From Brachynemurus nebulosus (lineage: Eukaryota > Arthropoda > Insecta > Neuroptera > Myrmeleontidae), in contig JAPWDM010000024.1 in NCBI GenBank assembly GCA_035578155.1, positions 5,130,461 to 5,194,460 of the forward strand: DNA of 64,000 nucleotides, written 5' to 3'. Under the pieces are notes generated by a model. It made no database searches. It was not told where the DNA came from and worked only from the letters and a program-made list of their open reading frames with translations. The stretch's first letter is position 1. Each line of letters starts with the position of its first letter. This document shows positions 23,641 to 36,080 of this stretch, one piece after another. Position numbers and translations under genes: made by a program.

Positions 23641-25928
23641 ATTTAAAGAAATTTTAGAAAACAAAACATACTTTTAAAATATTACAATACAAAGGTGTTA
23701 CTACCTTATTACAATAAAATTTTAAAAACGATAATTATAAATTTTAAAATTATTATTAAATATTAAAAATTGTATCAATATCACATAGTAATGTACCCAA
23801 TCACTTATCCAATTTCGATTTTGAAAATCGGTTAACTAAATTAAAGTTTGAATTATTGAAACATTAAGTTGCGCATTGTAATAAAAAAATTTAAAATTAA
23901 AAAACTTAATAATTATGAATTTTATCTTTATTTATTTTTAAACATATAGATATATTTAGTGATATTTAGTGGTATTTATGTTTTTATTGATTCTGAAATG
24001 GTTGATCGTATTTGGGGTTGTATTATTTCCAAAACTCGGGTTTGATTCGGAATTCAATCAGCAGAGTACCTCCAGGTGTTGCGGAGATAAGAGAGTGTGT
24101 GGCAGTGGAACGTTTTGGTCGCGGATCGTTTTCCCAAACACCAAAAGGATCCCCTATTAACGATCAATAATCTGGAATTACTTTAATAATGTTGGAGGAT
24201 GCTAAATCAGAATACGGAAATTTCCAAAACACGAATTTATTACAATTTAAAGGTGACTCGAAACAAATTTTGTTACAATGGTTGAAATTATTTAAAATTT
24301 TAACACTGAAACTTTTACAAATTTTGAGAAGTTGAATAAATATCTCTTTTACGATTTGAAAGACAAATGTATCAATTATATATAAAATTTACACAATATG
24401 TTTTTTTTTTTTTTTTTAAATGGAATTTGCATCTTAGTTATTTCGTGTGGCTATACTTTTCAGTATGCAGTGTACAATTTTGAAGATATATTGCGCATGC
24501 AATTTTGAAAAATATAACCGCACTGATTCCTGAAATTAATTTTAAATTAAGATTTACAATATCACAACAAATGTAATTTTCCGAATATCGTGCCAAGTGT
24601 CATTGTTTAAGATTTTTAATGTATTTAGAAATTTTCATTTAATTAATTTGCTTTTTAAAAAATCATGACTAGAATGGTATATGTACATTTTATTTTTATT
24701 TTTATTTATTTTTTTTCTTTTTATATATAAATAAATATCATCGAAAATGAATTTAAGTTTGCGAGAAATTTACGTTAGAAATTAACTTTCATAAATTGAC
24801 TATGTGATTTAAAAGACTTGAACAGATATCGGAGAAATTTTTGAAAAGGCAACACGAGTTTAAATTTTTTAAAAGGGAAAGCGGAAGTGACCTCTACCTA
24901 ATAACACGTTGCAACTAGACATTACGAAATATATTTGAAACTTATTTAAATTATTATTATCATAACAAACTTACTTAAATGATCGTTATTATTATAAATT
25001 AACTTAATCATAAATTATTAAACTACCTAAATTTTTTAGTCATTGACTCATTTAGCGAAATCCCTGGAAATCTTTTTTTGAGGTCCAGATGAATGCTTGA
25101 GTTCAAGAAGACGTGATATATCAAAATATAATTTTCCTACGTACTAAATATTTAATAAATTTTTTAATAACTAAATTTTTAGAAATATATTTTCGTTTAT
25201 TAATTTAAATAAATTTCCATATATAAGAATTTTCTTTTTAAGTATCATTTGTTTTTTAATTTAAATAAATTTCCATATATAAGAATTTTCTTTTTAAGTA
25301 TCATTTGTTTTTTTTTGTTTTTTTTTTATTTAAATAAATTTCCATATATAAGAATTTTTAAGTATCATTTAGTTGTTTTTTTTTAATTTAAATAAATTTG
25401 CATGTATAAGAATTTTTTTTAAGTATAATTTTTTTTTCCTACATACTATAATCTAATTAATTTTTCCTAATAACTAATCTTTAAAATATTTAGTCATTTC
25501 CGTTTTTTCTTAAATAACATATTAATTTTTTAAATAAACAAATACGACATATCTAATTATTTTTTTCCTAACAACTAATCTTTTAGAATTGAATAAACGA
25601 TACAACAAGCTTAATTAACTTTCCTAATCACTAATTTTATCATATAAAACATTTTCATTTTACAACAATTTTCATTTTACAAAAATTTTCAAACAATACG
25701 ATACATCTTAATTTAGCTTTAGATTAAATAACTTTATAATAATACGAAATATATAAATTAGTTTAAGTAAATTTTAATTTTAATTAAATAAATTTCCAAC
25801 GAATACGAAACGATATATGAATTTTAAAACAAAGAATACTTATCTTAACATTAATGAAACATCTTCGACAGTTACATTACTTAACAATTATCTCCTAACA
25901 ATTACACTGCATTACAGCACTAAAAATC

Positions 25929-25934
<6 letters not shown>
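23641..25934. other. Very AT-rich gene-free interval
   Basis: It begins where an upstream LTR of the preceding gypsy element would be expected, but no repeat pair was found. From 24,170 it is low-complexity A/T. The tandem repeat at 25,199-25,440 is listed separately. No gene is seen. Confidence 0.45.
25199..25440. repeat. Tandem repeat, four units of about 60 bp
   Basis: Four successive units carry 'taaataaatttccatatata' (the last with tgcatgtata) followed by 'agaatttt...aagtat'. T-runs between the units vary in length. Confidence 0.75.

Positions 25935-25989
<55 letters not shown>
25935..25989. repeat. (TA)n microsatellite
   Basis: An alternating TA tract of about 55 bp followed by a T-run. 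Confidence 0.95.
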
Positions 25990-25997
<8 letters not shown>

Positions 25998-26404
25998 TTT
26001 CATTTTGATATTAATGCCTAGACGGTCACTTGAAAAGAGACTGTCTGAGTGTGTACGTTTTTTCAATTAGTCTCAGTTACCTATTTTTTCAATTATCTGT
26101 TATATAATTTGTTTGTTAATTATTTTTGAAAAATAAAATATTTAATTAGACAAATATATATCCTCTTTTTTTTAAGAGCTAAACCAACTTCAGATTTCTA
26201 TAAACCGTATAAGTAATTTTGACATTTCAATTTAATACTGATAATACTAGATGTCACTATAGTACATATTCGATTCTTTATTGAAATTCAATATTTTACT
26301 AATTTAGTATTTTGTGGTATCGATTTCCAAATGAGAAAGGATAAGATATAAAAATTGACGTGTAAAGCTTCTAATATAAAACTTGGAATAATAATAACGT
26401 GTTG

Positions 26405-27047
26405 CGTCTCCCAAAATATACATAAAGGCAGTGATCATAAACACGTGTCGTATAGTACCGAAAGTCCTCAGTAATACAAATCCGACTGCGATATGTGAAA
26501 GCAAAAAATCTGCTTCTACTCCGTCTGAGTAGAAGCAGAACTGCAGTAGTGCAGTGAGCGAACAACACACTGACACCCATCTTACAAACACACAATACAC
26601 ATACATGATCACACAACACACTACCACTGAAACACAAACACTTAACACACATACAGATCCAGATTCGTCAGATGGAGAGGGAGGATCGACTGACTGCCGC
26701 ACTATCACTGTTACCGCTCTGGTGCACAATCCACCCCGACCCAATAATACGCAAGGCCCGTCAACCCCTGTACCATCTAAACGGGCAATTCCAGGAACAC
26801 CCGATCTTACTGGGCAATTTCATGAACCAGAACACATATACACCAAGAAACGTAAAATAGAACGGCACATACACACACATACATGAACACACACACAAAC
26901 ACAAACAGTCCTTTCCCCTCTCTCTAGCCCTACTCCTACCTATCCTCTGATGACACGAAAACGAACTAGGTTCTCACAGCAGTCTGTTCTGAGCCAACAT
27001 CTACGCTTCCACAAAGATCTCGTCGTACGACACAGTCTACATTAAAA
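26405..27047 (+). pseudogene. 5'-truncated R4/Dong retrotransposon fragment
   Basis: It matches the 3' part of the Dong copy 2 frame (about 41,965-42,583), including the Thr/His-rich C-terminal tail and the final stop region. The frame is broken near 26,500-26,550 and by further indels. It lacks the reverse transcriptase and the 3' untranslated part seen in copy 2. It lies to the left of the env end of the errantivirus-like element. Confidence 0.75.
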
Positions 27048-27169
27048 TAAAATATGAAAACTAAGGCTCCTTTTATAGTTCAGCAAAATATTTTCTCAAT
27101 AAAAGCTCTTTTAAAAAACCGACTTCAAAAAGTAAAAAATAATTAATAGCACGAATTTTGAAGTCAGGC

Positions 27170-27600
27170 GGGGCGTCGTATATAAAATTGCGATCGGATG
27201 TTATCGGATGCATTAATTACATCTTGTTGTTGATTTATGTGTTCAGTTATTTTATTAAATCTATTAATCAATTGAGTGTTGATTTTTACTTGCTTATTTA
27301 ATTATGTTGCTATATTATCCTGATTATTTTATAGTCATTATCGTCCATGTTTCCTGTTATGTATCTTATAGCTGATCCGAGCCCATTGATGAGACCGCGC
27401 CTGTTCCTTTTAATTTTTCGTGGATAAATCATTTTAAAATTATTTTGGAGTTCAATAAATTTCAGTTGTATTGTAGTTTTTAAATCCTTAAATTTTATAT
27501 CATTATGAATAAGCTTAATATTAGAATTTAGTTTTTCGATATTTTCTTTATAATTATCTAAGTTAATAATGTGAATAAGGTTGGAGTGAGATTTGATCAA
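27170..27600 (-). pseudogene. Errantivirus-type env remnant
   Basis: It directly follows the integrase on the minus strand. The first 96 codons include a basic furin-type site (RNRR) followed by GLINGLGSA, the start of the fusion peptide conserved in env proteins of insect errantiviruses and related baculovirus F proteins. A stop ends the frame soon after. A shifted frame on to about 27,180 continues with a coiled-coil-like Q/N-rich stretch. Most of the env, including a membrane anchor, is missing. It is not functional as it stands. Confidence 0.7.
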
Positions 27601-27616
27601 TTTTTCATTTCCAAAA

Positions 27617-28836
27617 TTAATTGCGAGAAGTCCCGGGTTGTGGGTCAGGTCTTGTATCTCTATTGTCTGCGTCGTTGTTGTCGTTATTATTGTTAACCTG
27701 CAATTTTAAACGTTTTTTTAGTTTCTGTTTGTGTAGTTTTCTATTGTTTACGTCGATTAATGTTTTTCCATGGTCTTCTTTAACTTTTGTTTGTTTAAAT
27801 TTTGGTGTTAATTTATTGTTGCACCTTTCATGTATTTCAAATATTTTATCACCTGGGTCGAAAGCTATTGGATCTTCCCTATCTCTATTAAGTTTGTCTA
27901 TGAGTTTAATTTTGTTTTGTTCTACCCTATTATTTACTTTTTCGTAGAGTTGTTCCTTATGGTTTTGCATTGCTTCTGGGTTAGGTTCTAAGTGAGCATC
28001 ATATTTTCTACCAAAAAATAACTCGAATGGTGTAAATTTAGTTACCGAATGAATTGAATTATTATAGGTGGCTATTGACATTGATAATTTATCTTCGTGG
28101 TTCATTTCTGGATTTTCTTTATGAACTATTCTATAAATTTCTAACAAGGTAGAATGAAAGCGTTCTACAGGTGAATTTGAATTTGAATTCCGAATTGATG
28201 TAACATGTAGTTTAATATTTGCTTGGTTAAGGAATTGTCTGAATGTGATAGAATTAAATGATTTTTCGGAATCGGCAACTAGTAATTTTGGTGGACCGTA
28301 ATTCGCAATAAGTTTCCTAATTTGGGAAATTATGTGAATCGTATTTCTAGACTCTAAGGTGTATGCCTGAGCAAACTTGGAAAATTTGTCAACTAAAGTT
28401 AACATATGTTCATTATTTAAGTAAAATATATCAATGTGAGTTATTTCCAAAGGTTTTTTGGGTGTTTGTGTTAATGAATATTTTATTTTCGCTGGTCGTC
28501 TGTCATATTTTACGGAATTACAAATATTACAGTTATTTATATGAAATGAAATTTTTGATTTTAATGAGGGAAATAGTATTCGCGTCTTAAATGTAGAAAC
28601 GTTTCTTGTATTCCGCGGTGATTACTTTTCTGATGGTATTCCTGAATAATTCTATCCTGTTCGTCTTCGTACTCTACATCGATTAAAATTTTTGTGCAGC
28701 GAATTAATCTGAATTGTTTTGATCGGCTAAAATATTGAGAATAAATATCTTGTAGTCTAAGGAATGTTTCCTCGTCTTCACAATAAATTGCTGTTATTTT
28801 TTTTATGGGAAAGGTAGCATTTAAATATATTAACAA
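27617..28836 (-). pseudogene. Integrase of the errantivirus-like element, one frameshift
   Basis: The N-terminal H-H-C-C zinc region starts in one frame (28,836-28,561) with HQKSNHRG and continues after a shift near 28,563 with NNCNIC. The catalytic core and C-terminal domain are open from about 28,560 to 27,617. The three acidic residues are visible in THIDIFYL, LVADSEKSF and SPVERFHST, so the core is complete apart from the frameshift. The domain order follows the RNase H remnant on its right and precedes env. The C-terminus is rich in K, N and D. Confidence 0.85.
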
Positions 28837-28899
28837 GTATTTGATTGGTATATTGGGGAAATTGGAAGGTTTGTTTTCGTTTCTTGAAAGTGACTGAGA

Positions 28900-29261
28900 T
28901 AATTCTATTCGGACGATTCCTACTGATAATCAAAACTAATTGTTCGCTAAAATCGTTGAGTGGGTTTTCAGATATACGAATGTAATCAGTTTCATCTTCT
29001 TGTCCACTATGCTGAGTCTGAGCGTCGCTTGAGGGTGCTTTATTTTCGATGGAACTTATTTCGTTGTGTTCTTCGTTGATGTTTATTTCGGGTTTAATTC
29101 TTTATAGAGCGTCAGCATTTGTATTGTATTTGCCGGATTTGTGGATGATCTCATAATCAAAATCTTCCAGCTTCAATCTCCAGCGAACCAATTTTGAGTT
29201 TGGCTCCTTTAACGACATGAGCTACGTTAAAGGTTTGTGGTCAGTAATTATTTTGAACTTT
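28900..29261 (-). pseudogene. RNase H (3' part) of the errantivirus-like element
   Basis: The minus strand reads GRKFKIITDHKPL and then an RWRLKLEDFDYEI block, the end of a gypsy RNase H. It contains stops and a linker to integrase. It is separated from its 5' half (30,083 onward) by a hAT MITE. Confidence 0.75.
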
Positions 29262-30082
29262 CTTCCGAATAGGGATGGTAAAGTCGACTCCGACTTTAGT
29301 CGAAAGTCGATTATTTACTAAAAATAATCGACTTTTTAAAATCGATTTCAGTCACGTCAAGTCGACCTGGAATCGACTCTCACTCGATGACTTTTCGACT
29401 TTTTGCGTATGTGCAATGTGCATTTATAAATCGCGCAAAAACATTAGTTTAACATTAATTAAACAGTAGCTTAACGTTGGGCCGATTCGTATCGGTGTAA
29501 GCCAAAGCCGCTTGCACTCATTTTGAATCAATTTGCATTTGTTTTGAATCACATTTGGCTTGCTTTTGACATTTTTGTATATTCCTGTCTCACTTTCCAT
29601 GTTCTAGAGAGAAGGGTCAAGTATTAGCGTTCGGTATATATGGTATACCGTATACACTGTATACCAATATATACAGCGTATACGTGGATATATATATCAA
29701 AACAAGTGCAAATTGATTCAAAATGAGTGCAAGCGCCTTTGGCTTACACCGATACGAATCGACCCCCTAATTCGTCTGTCCATTTTAATTTTAATATTCA
29801 ACGCCAAATTATCGATAAATTATCTCTTGTTACATTCTTAAAAATTATATATTCATTATTTAATAAATTGTTTTAAACATACTTAATACAGTACAGATTG
29901 TTTAAAGTATATATATACTTAATAGTCTCTATAAATAAACTAATAAATTTTTGAAAAGTCGATTTAAGTCGAAAAGTCGACTTTCAGAGTCAATTAATCG
30001 ACTTTAAGAATCAAAAAAATGAAAGTCGATTTTAAAGTCGAGAATCGATTTTGCGCGCGCCTTTTCCATCCCTACTTCCGAA
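29262..30082. mobile_element. hAT MITE inserted in the RNase H region
   Basis: The element at 29,270-30,074 has TAGGGATGG at its left and CCATCCCTA at its right end. It is flanked by a perfect 8-bp duplication, CTTCCGAA (29,262-29,269 and 30,075-30,082). Both ends carry many 'aagtcgac' and 'gtcgatt' motifs. It is non-coding and holds a nested palindromic element. Confidence 0.92.
29479..29767. mobile_element. Palindromic MITE nested inside the hAT MITE
   Basis: Inverted arms begin GGGCCGATTCGTATCGGTG and continue for about 60 bp with one small gap (29,479-29,540 against 29,709-29,767). The middle is TA-rich. No clear target duplication was found. Confidence 0.7.
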
Positions 30083-30945
30083 GAGGTGCGGCCGAAAATA
30101 TGTATTTCGTTGCCCAAACCATTTCCAAAAGTTCTTTTTCAATTGTAGAATATTTCTCCTCGGTGGATGTTAGCGTTCTTGATGCGAAGCAGATGGGCTT
30201 GTCCTGGCCTATTGGTCCTTGTGAAAGGATTGCTCCGATCGCATAGTTGCTCGCGTCGGTAGTGAAGTTGAAAGGTTTGGAGAAATCAGGATAGGCAATA
30301 TGGGATCTGTTGTTAATAATTTTTTACAAGTTTCAAAACAGTGAAGATATTCTGGTGTAATTTTGATTTCTTGTCCCTTTTTTAAGCACTTTGTCATCGA
30401 TTTTGCGATTTTGGCAAAGTCCCTTATGAATTTACTGTAGTAGCCCAAAAGACCAAGGAAACCTTTTATCTCTTTTTGGGTTTTAGGTAAGGGATAGTTG
30501 GTAATTGCTCTAATTTTGTCAGGGTTCGGTTTGACACCTGCACTTGTCACTATGTGACCAAGGAAAGCAATTTCTCGATGTAGGAACTCCGATTTATCGA
30601 GTTGAACTTTCAAATTTGCCGATTTTAGTCGTTGGAATACTTTCTTGAGGTTCTCTATATGTTCTTGCAACGATGTTGAGAAAATAATGATGTCGTCCAT
30701 ATAGACAAGGCAGATGGTGCCTTGTAATTCCCGGAGGACATTATCCATCACCCGCATTTTTTAATCCAAAAGGCATCCTCACGTACTCATTTTCGACTGA
30801 AAGAGCTGTTTTCGGAATATCCTTTGGGTCTACCTCGATTTGATGGAACCCACTTGCTAAGTCCAATGTCGTAAAATACATACCGTAAAACCGTCTAGAC
30901 CCAGACAGAGAGTCTAGACCCGGACACTTTGCACCAATCTTCAAA
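30083..30945 (-). pseudogene. Reverse transcriptase and RNase H (5' part) of the errantivirus-like element
   Basis: The minus strand carries FTTLDLASGFHQIEVDP and MPFGLKNAGD from 30,945. After a shift it continues with the YMDD catalytic motif (VYMDDIIIFS), AFLGHIVT and KIRAITNYPLP, all Ty3/gypsy RT blocks. After another shift it reads RNase H ([19 protein letters not shown]) up to the hAT insertion. The RT fingers domain is missing: homology stops near 30,890, where an unrelated repeat begins. It is clearly inactive. Confidence 0.85.
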
Positions 30946-31640
30946 GTAAGTAGTTTCTACATTAACCTGCTACAATAAACATTTGTTCTTGACGTCATTA
31001 GAGAGAGAAAAACATCCTCTAAACAGCTGTACCAATAAAAACTACGGATTTCAACTTTTACTATCTCATTTTACAGGATTACTATTCTCCAGTTTTTCAA
31101 AGAAATAAAATGTGTGTCAAACTTAGACATGTAATTTTCGTCATAATTGTCATATTTTTTTAATTTTGATATGTGTGTGTTCAGAATTTTATCGCGCATC
31201 GTTTAATGATGTTTGAAGTTATATTTGATGTATATATAAAAAAAATACATGCTATATACGTATATCCGTTTAGACCCGGACACATCAGTTTATTACACTA
31301 TGGCCGCGATTCGCACTGGCTGTAACTTCCACAAAAGTGGTATTTTTGCGAAGTAAAATATTTGTTTATTATTTCCACTATCTATACGTTATATTCCCGC
31401 CAGAATTACGCGGTTTATGCCTCCTTCTGGTGTCATATGGCATGTTTACTTCATAGAGAAGCATACTATGTATTAACCCGTCTCCCTTCCCACAAAATGT
31501 TTTGAAGCCTTTGACAAGTTCAAAGACATCAGACGATATAAAACACTGTCCTAACCCCGACGGGAGAGGTTAGTTTGCATGTTATTACATTATTTAAGTA
31601 AGTGTCCGGGTCAAGACGGATTTGGGGTGTAGACCCGGAC
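30890..31640. repeat. Repeat with GTCTAGACCCGGACAC termini, replacing the RT N-terminus
   Basis: The motif TAGACCCGGACAC occurs at about 30,910, 31,265 and 31,630. Its inverse, GTGTCCGGGTC, is at about 31,602. The interval between behaves like a roughly 700-bp element with inverted ends. No target duplication could be fixed and no gene is seen. Confidence 0.45.
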
Positions 31641-31783
31641 ACTTACTAATTATGTTTTATTTTTAGCGAATTTCCAGAATGGAATTGAGCTATCACAGCC
31701 ACTGTCACAACGCGACCTGAGTCCGGGACCATGGCAGAAATTTGTTTTGAGGTCCCTAGAAACCGAAAATAATATTCGCTAAA

Positions 31784-31786
<3 letters not shown>

Positions 31787-31871
<85 letters not shown>

Positions 31872-32253
31872 CCGCACGATAACTCTCGACCGGAATGTCC
31901 TAGGTTTACGAAATTTGGTGAAAGTATTGGAAGTCCCAAACCGTTGGACGAGTTCGTTAACCAGACACGTCGGATGCCAGGAACATCGTTTTTGTTCTTG
32001 CAAAAAATTAGTTTTTTGCCAAAATTTCCACTTATTCAAAAATTTTTGCGAAATTTTTTTACACCATTTAAAAGAGAAGAAAAAATTACATAAAAAAGGT
32101 CTTTAAACTTTTTTTCTATGTCAATTAGTTTCCGAGAAAAACTATGTGACTTAGAATGTGAGCATTCTCGCGTATAAAGTCTTAAGTTACTCACAGTCTA
32201 ATTGTAAGTACATATTCGACACACTATTTATATAGTCAAAGAGGATATAGTGT
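31787..32253. repeat. (TA)n tract followed by a dispersed repeat
   Basis: (TA)n occupies 31,787-31,861. The next block starts 'tgtccgcacgataactc' and includes 'ttagtttccgagaaaaac'. Both motifs recur at 34,640-34,670, 35,530-35,830 and 35,945-36,005, so this is a dispersed family that accompanies TA tracts. Confidence 0.65.
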
Positions 32254-33941
32254 ATATATAGCAGGGCTGGCCACTAACTTTACCTTTGGGAGCCGCAAAC
32301 CCATGAAGCCGATTCGGAGCGAGCCAAGCCATTCTGAGATTGATGGTTCACACAACACACTTTTTACATTTTTATGAAACTAAGAATATTTATGACATGA
32401 GAATGAAAAATTTATGTAATATGTAAACATACTTTGTTTTAGTTAGTACATGCACCTAGGTACCTAAAACTTAATTTTGAGATGTACTTTTTCTTGTGTT
32501 CATTTTGGCCGCGAGCTGTTTGAAATCTGACTCATAACTGGTGAGCGCAGTTCGCACGAGTTCAGTTAAGTGTTAATCAATTAGTTCAGATCGATGCTTC
32601 GATTCAATAAGCTTCATTGTTGAATAAAAAGACTCATAGGCATAAATAGTTCAAAAAATTGAAATAAGTCTCTTAGCACATTCTTTTGCTAGTGAATATT
32701 TCTCTGCTGGAACGTTTTTCCAAAATCAACAGTGGAACCGCCAATTTTTTTCAGTCCTTTTAACGTTTCGTCTTCTTGCAGTTCAAGTATTTCTAACTCT
32801 ATTGCTGTTATATACTTTGTTATTGGATATGAAAGGGGACAGCCGTCGCCTCAACAGCAACAGCAAAAGGGTTGTCTAGGAAGGAAAAAGAAGGTTTCAG
32901 TTTTCTCAAATCAGTGAATCTGTCATTGATTTCTTCAGCAAGATCGATAAATTTACACAAATAACCTTTTGTTTCAATCTGGACGTCATCGTCAATAAGG
33001 CTTTCAGAAGTTTTCTTTAAACATTTGAAATGAGCGAATGTTTTGGTTTTAAGATCTCTCTAAAAAAGCCTCAATTTGTTATGAAAGCTACATACACTCT
33101 GTGCTAAATCATAAATAAGCTTTTCCCTACTTTGTAGTGAGATGTTCAGCTGCTGCAAATACTGAACATCATCAAAAAAACTTAAATCTAACAACCACTG
33201 TAGGTCACCAAGTTCAGGGAAACATTTTCCCTTTTCTTGCATAAATTGTTTAATGGGTTCAAGCAACTGAAAAAATCTGCCAAGAATACTAAGATACATC
33301 ATCAGGAAGGTCGTCATTATCCAGCTCTTCTATGAAGGATTTGAATTGTCTGTGTGTTTTAGCACTTGAACGAATGTAGTTTACAATTTTAAAAACTACT
33401 TGCATAACTTGTGGGTATTGGAAATATTTTGCTGCTAGGTGTTCTCTGTAAATGATACAATGTACACGTACAAAAGGAGGGTATGATTTGTCAGCATTTA
33501 AAAGCCCAATAAATCCTTGTTTGTTCCTTGTCATTGACGGTGCACCGTCGGTAGCAATGCTGCCGATATTCTTGATAGGCACTAAATTTTTTTTTAAAAC
33601 ATCAACCAGGGCTTCTTTAATGTCATAACCACAAGTAGTATCCTTCAATGCAACTAGGTCTAAGAGCTCTTCGATGATTTCAAAGTTTTTTGATACATAT
33701 CTCACAAATATTGCTAACTGTGGTTTATCTTTAATATCGGTAGACTCGTCCAAAGCTAGGCTCGTTAAAAAAGATCGTTATTTGATTTTTTGCGAGAAAT
33801 TTTAGATTTTTTCTTATTTCAAATAGACATATCAAAACAAATCTTCGAGAAGCATTAAAGAGCCGCACAAGATCGACTCGCGAGCCGCTTAACGCACAAG
33901 AGCGGCTCGCGAGCCACGTTATGGCCACCCCTGATATATAA
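32254..33941 (-). mobile_element. Decayed hAT transposon, 1.67 kb
   Basis: The termini at 32,262 and 33,933 are CAGGGCTGGCCA and TGGCCACCCCTG. The 8-bp flanks ATATATAG and ATATATAA differ only in the last base. The interior holds the remains of a hAT transposase on the minus strand. Subterminal DNA at the right end carries repeated 'ggctcgcgagcc'. Confidence 0.88.
32700..33790 (-). pseudogene. hAT transposase remnant (ZBED5/GTF2IRD2-like)
   Basis: Successive frames give MDESTDIKDKPQLAIFVRY, then IATDGAPSMTRNKQGFIGLL and VHCIIYREHLAAKY, then a shifted segment ending RFTDLRKLKPSFSFLDNPF. These are blocks of the hAT catalytic domain found in ZBED5- and GTF2IRD2-related transposases. Residues in DESTD and TDGAPSM correspond to the conserved acidic positions. 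The N-terminal BED finger and most of the C-terminal dimerisation region are missing. There are frameshifts near 33,300 and several stops below 32,820. Confidence 0.85.
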
Positions 33942-33974
33942 CGTCAATATCGTATACCCATACGATCACATAAT

Positions 33975-34493
<519 letters not shown>

Positions 34494-34585
<92 letters not shown>

Positions 34586-34597
34586 TACATATATATA
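34494..34597. repeat. (TA)n microsatellite with a few CA/TG interruptions
   Basis: TA repeats with single G or C interruptions near 34,550 and 34,580-34,590. Confidence 0.9.
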
Positions 34598-35523
34598 GGG
34601 AATTTCCATTTACAAAAGTACGTTTTATTTACAATTACTCTATATCAACTAGTTTCCGAGAAAAACGTACTTTTGTAAATGAAAATTAGCTATGTTATGC
34701 AGGATGCTGCGACAGGGGTATTTATGTAATCTTTTCTCCTCTTTTAAATAGTGTTTGTATTTCAATAAAGAATATAAAGAAAATTTGTCCGGTTGAAAAA
34801 ATACTTAAAGGTATTTTAAAGGTAGGGGACGCATACTTGTGAGGGCGCGAAATTAACAATTAAAAAACAGGTATAAACAATGAAATTTTTTTAAATCTCT
34901 ATTAAGGATATTATTAACTATTGTATAAAGAATTTAAAAAAAATATTATTTATATTTTATTATTTTTCTTTAATATATTTTTCATGGGTCAAAAGTACCC
35001 AAATTTGAGATTTTTCGAACTTTTAAAAATTCATATCTCGAAAACTATTAACTTTATCGTAAAAAGTCATAGGACCTTTTTTATTTGCATTTCAATAAAG
35101 AATATAAAAAAAATTTGTCCGGTTAAAAAATGACAATTCCTTGCAATTGTTTAAACAACTTCCGGTTTAAGCAATGTGGCCCCGGGTTGCCCCCTGGCAA
35201 CATGCATTTATATCATCAGTAGGACAATGTCAACAGGATCGCATAAAAAAATTGAGGTGGAATAGTTTTCGGTACTCATGCGCCAGTACTTCCCGTACTA
35301 AAATCCAATATATTGAGTAATTATGTCCAATCGCCTTCAAATTAATCTTCTAAATAATCGTCTGGGTAATACGTCTTTTAAAATATTCGTCTTGAAAAAT
35401 ACATCTTTTATAATAATCTTCCTGAGTCATCTTTATATATCGTCTTCAAAATACGTCTCTATTTTTTTATCATAGCTAACTTAACATTATTGCTCAATTT
35501 TTAGAACAATTATAAATTAATTA
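34598..35523. other. Gene-free interval
   Basis: It starts with an inverted copy (34,598-34,712) of the 101-bp unit at 35,524-35,830, in which 'tacaaaagtacgtttt' and 'aaaacgtacttttgta' form a hairpin. The remainder is AT-rich without a recognisable gene. Confidence 0.45.
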
Positions 35524-35830
35524 AAATACCCCTGTTGCAGCATCCTGCATAACATAGCGAATTTCCATTTACAAAAGTACGTTTTTCTCGGAAACTAGTT
35601 GATATAGAGTAATTGTAAATAAAAAATACCCCTGTCGCAGCATCCTGCATAACATAGCGAATTTCCATTTACAAAAGTACGTTTTTCTCGGAAACTAGTT
35701 GATATAGAGTAATTGTAAATAAAAAAATACCCCTGTCGCAGCATCCTGCATAACATAGCGAATTTCCATTTACAAAAGTACGTTTTTCTCGGAAACTAGT
35801 TGATATAGAGTAATTGTAAATAAAAAAAAC
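35524..35830. repeat. Tandem repeat, three units of about 101 bp
   Basis: Units start at 35,524, 35,625 and 35,726 with 'aatacccctgt(t/c)gcagcatc' and are nearly identical. An inverted copy is at 34,598-34,712, and a short piece is inside the 18S insertion at about 56,534-56,573. Confidence 0.92.
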
Positions 35831-35854
35831 CTTCTTTATGTGAATTTTCCGCCT

Positions 35855-36080
35855 CATTCCGCCAAATCTTTTTCACGAAAAATGTCCAAAACACCGTAAA
35901 TGTTTTCACGAAATTTCTTAAAAATAAGATGTTTGGTTCTTGAGTTATCGTGCGGACACTTAGTAAACATATATATAAATGTGTCCGCACGATAACTCAA
36001 GAACGAAACATCTTATTTTTAAGAAATTTCATGAAAACGTTTACGGTGTTTCGAACATTTTTCGTGAAAAAGATTTGGCA
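35855..36080. repeat. Inverted repeat with arms of about 100 bp
   Basis: The left arm ends and the right arm begins with GTCCGCACGATAACTCAAGA or its inverse. The arms at 35,868-35,960 and 35,981-36,078 flank about 20 bp of 'acatatatataaatg'. It is related to the arms of the palindrome at 33,975-34,495 through the shared 'tcttgagttatcg' block. Confidence 0.85.

Noticed and set aside
26304..26744. 146-codon minus-strand frame, and the similar one at 41,936-42,286
   Set aside because: Antisense of the Dong C-terminal coding tail. Both copies give it because the sense sequence is homologous.
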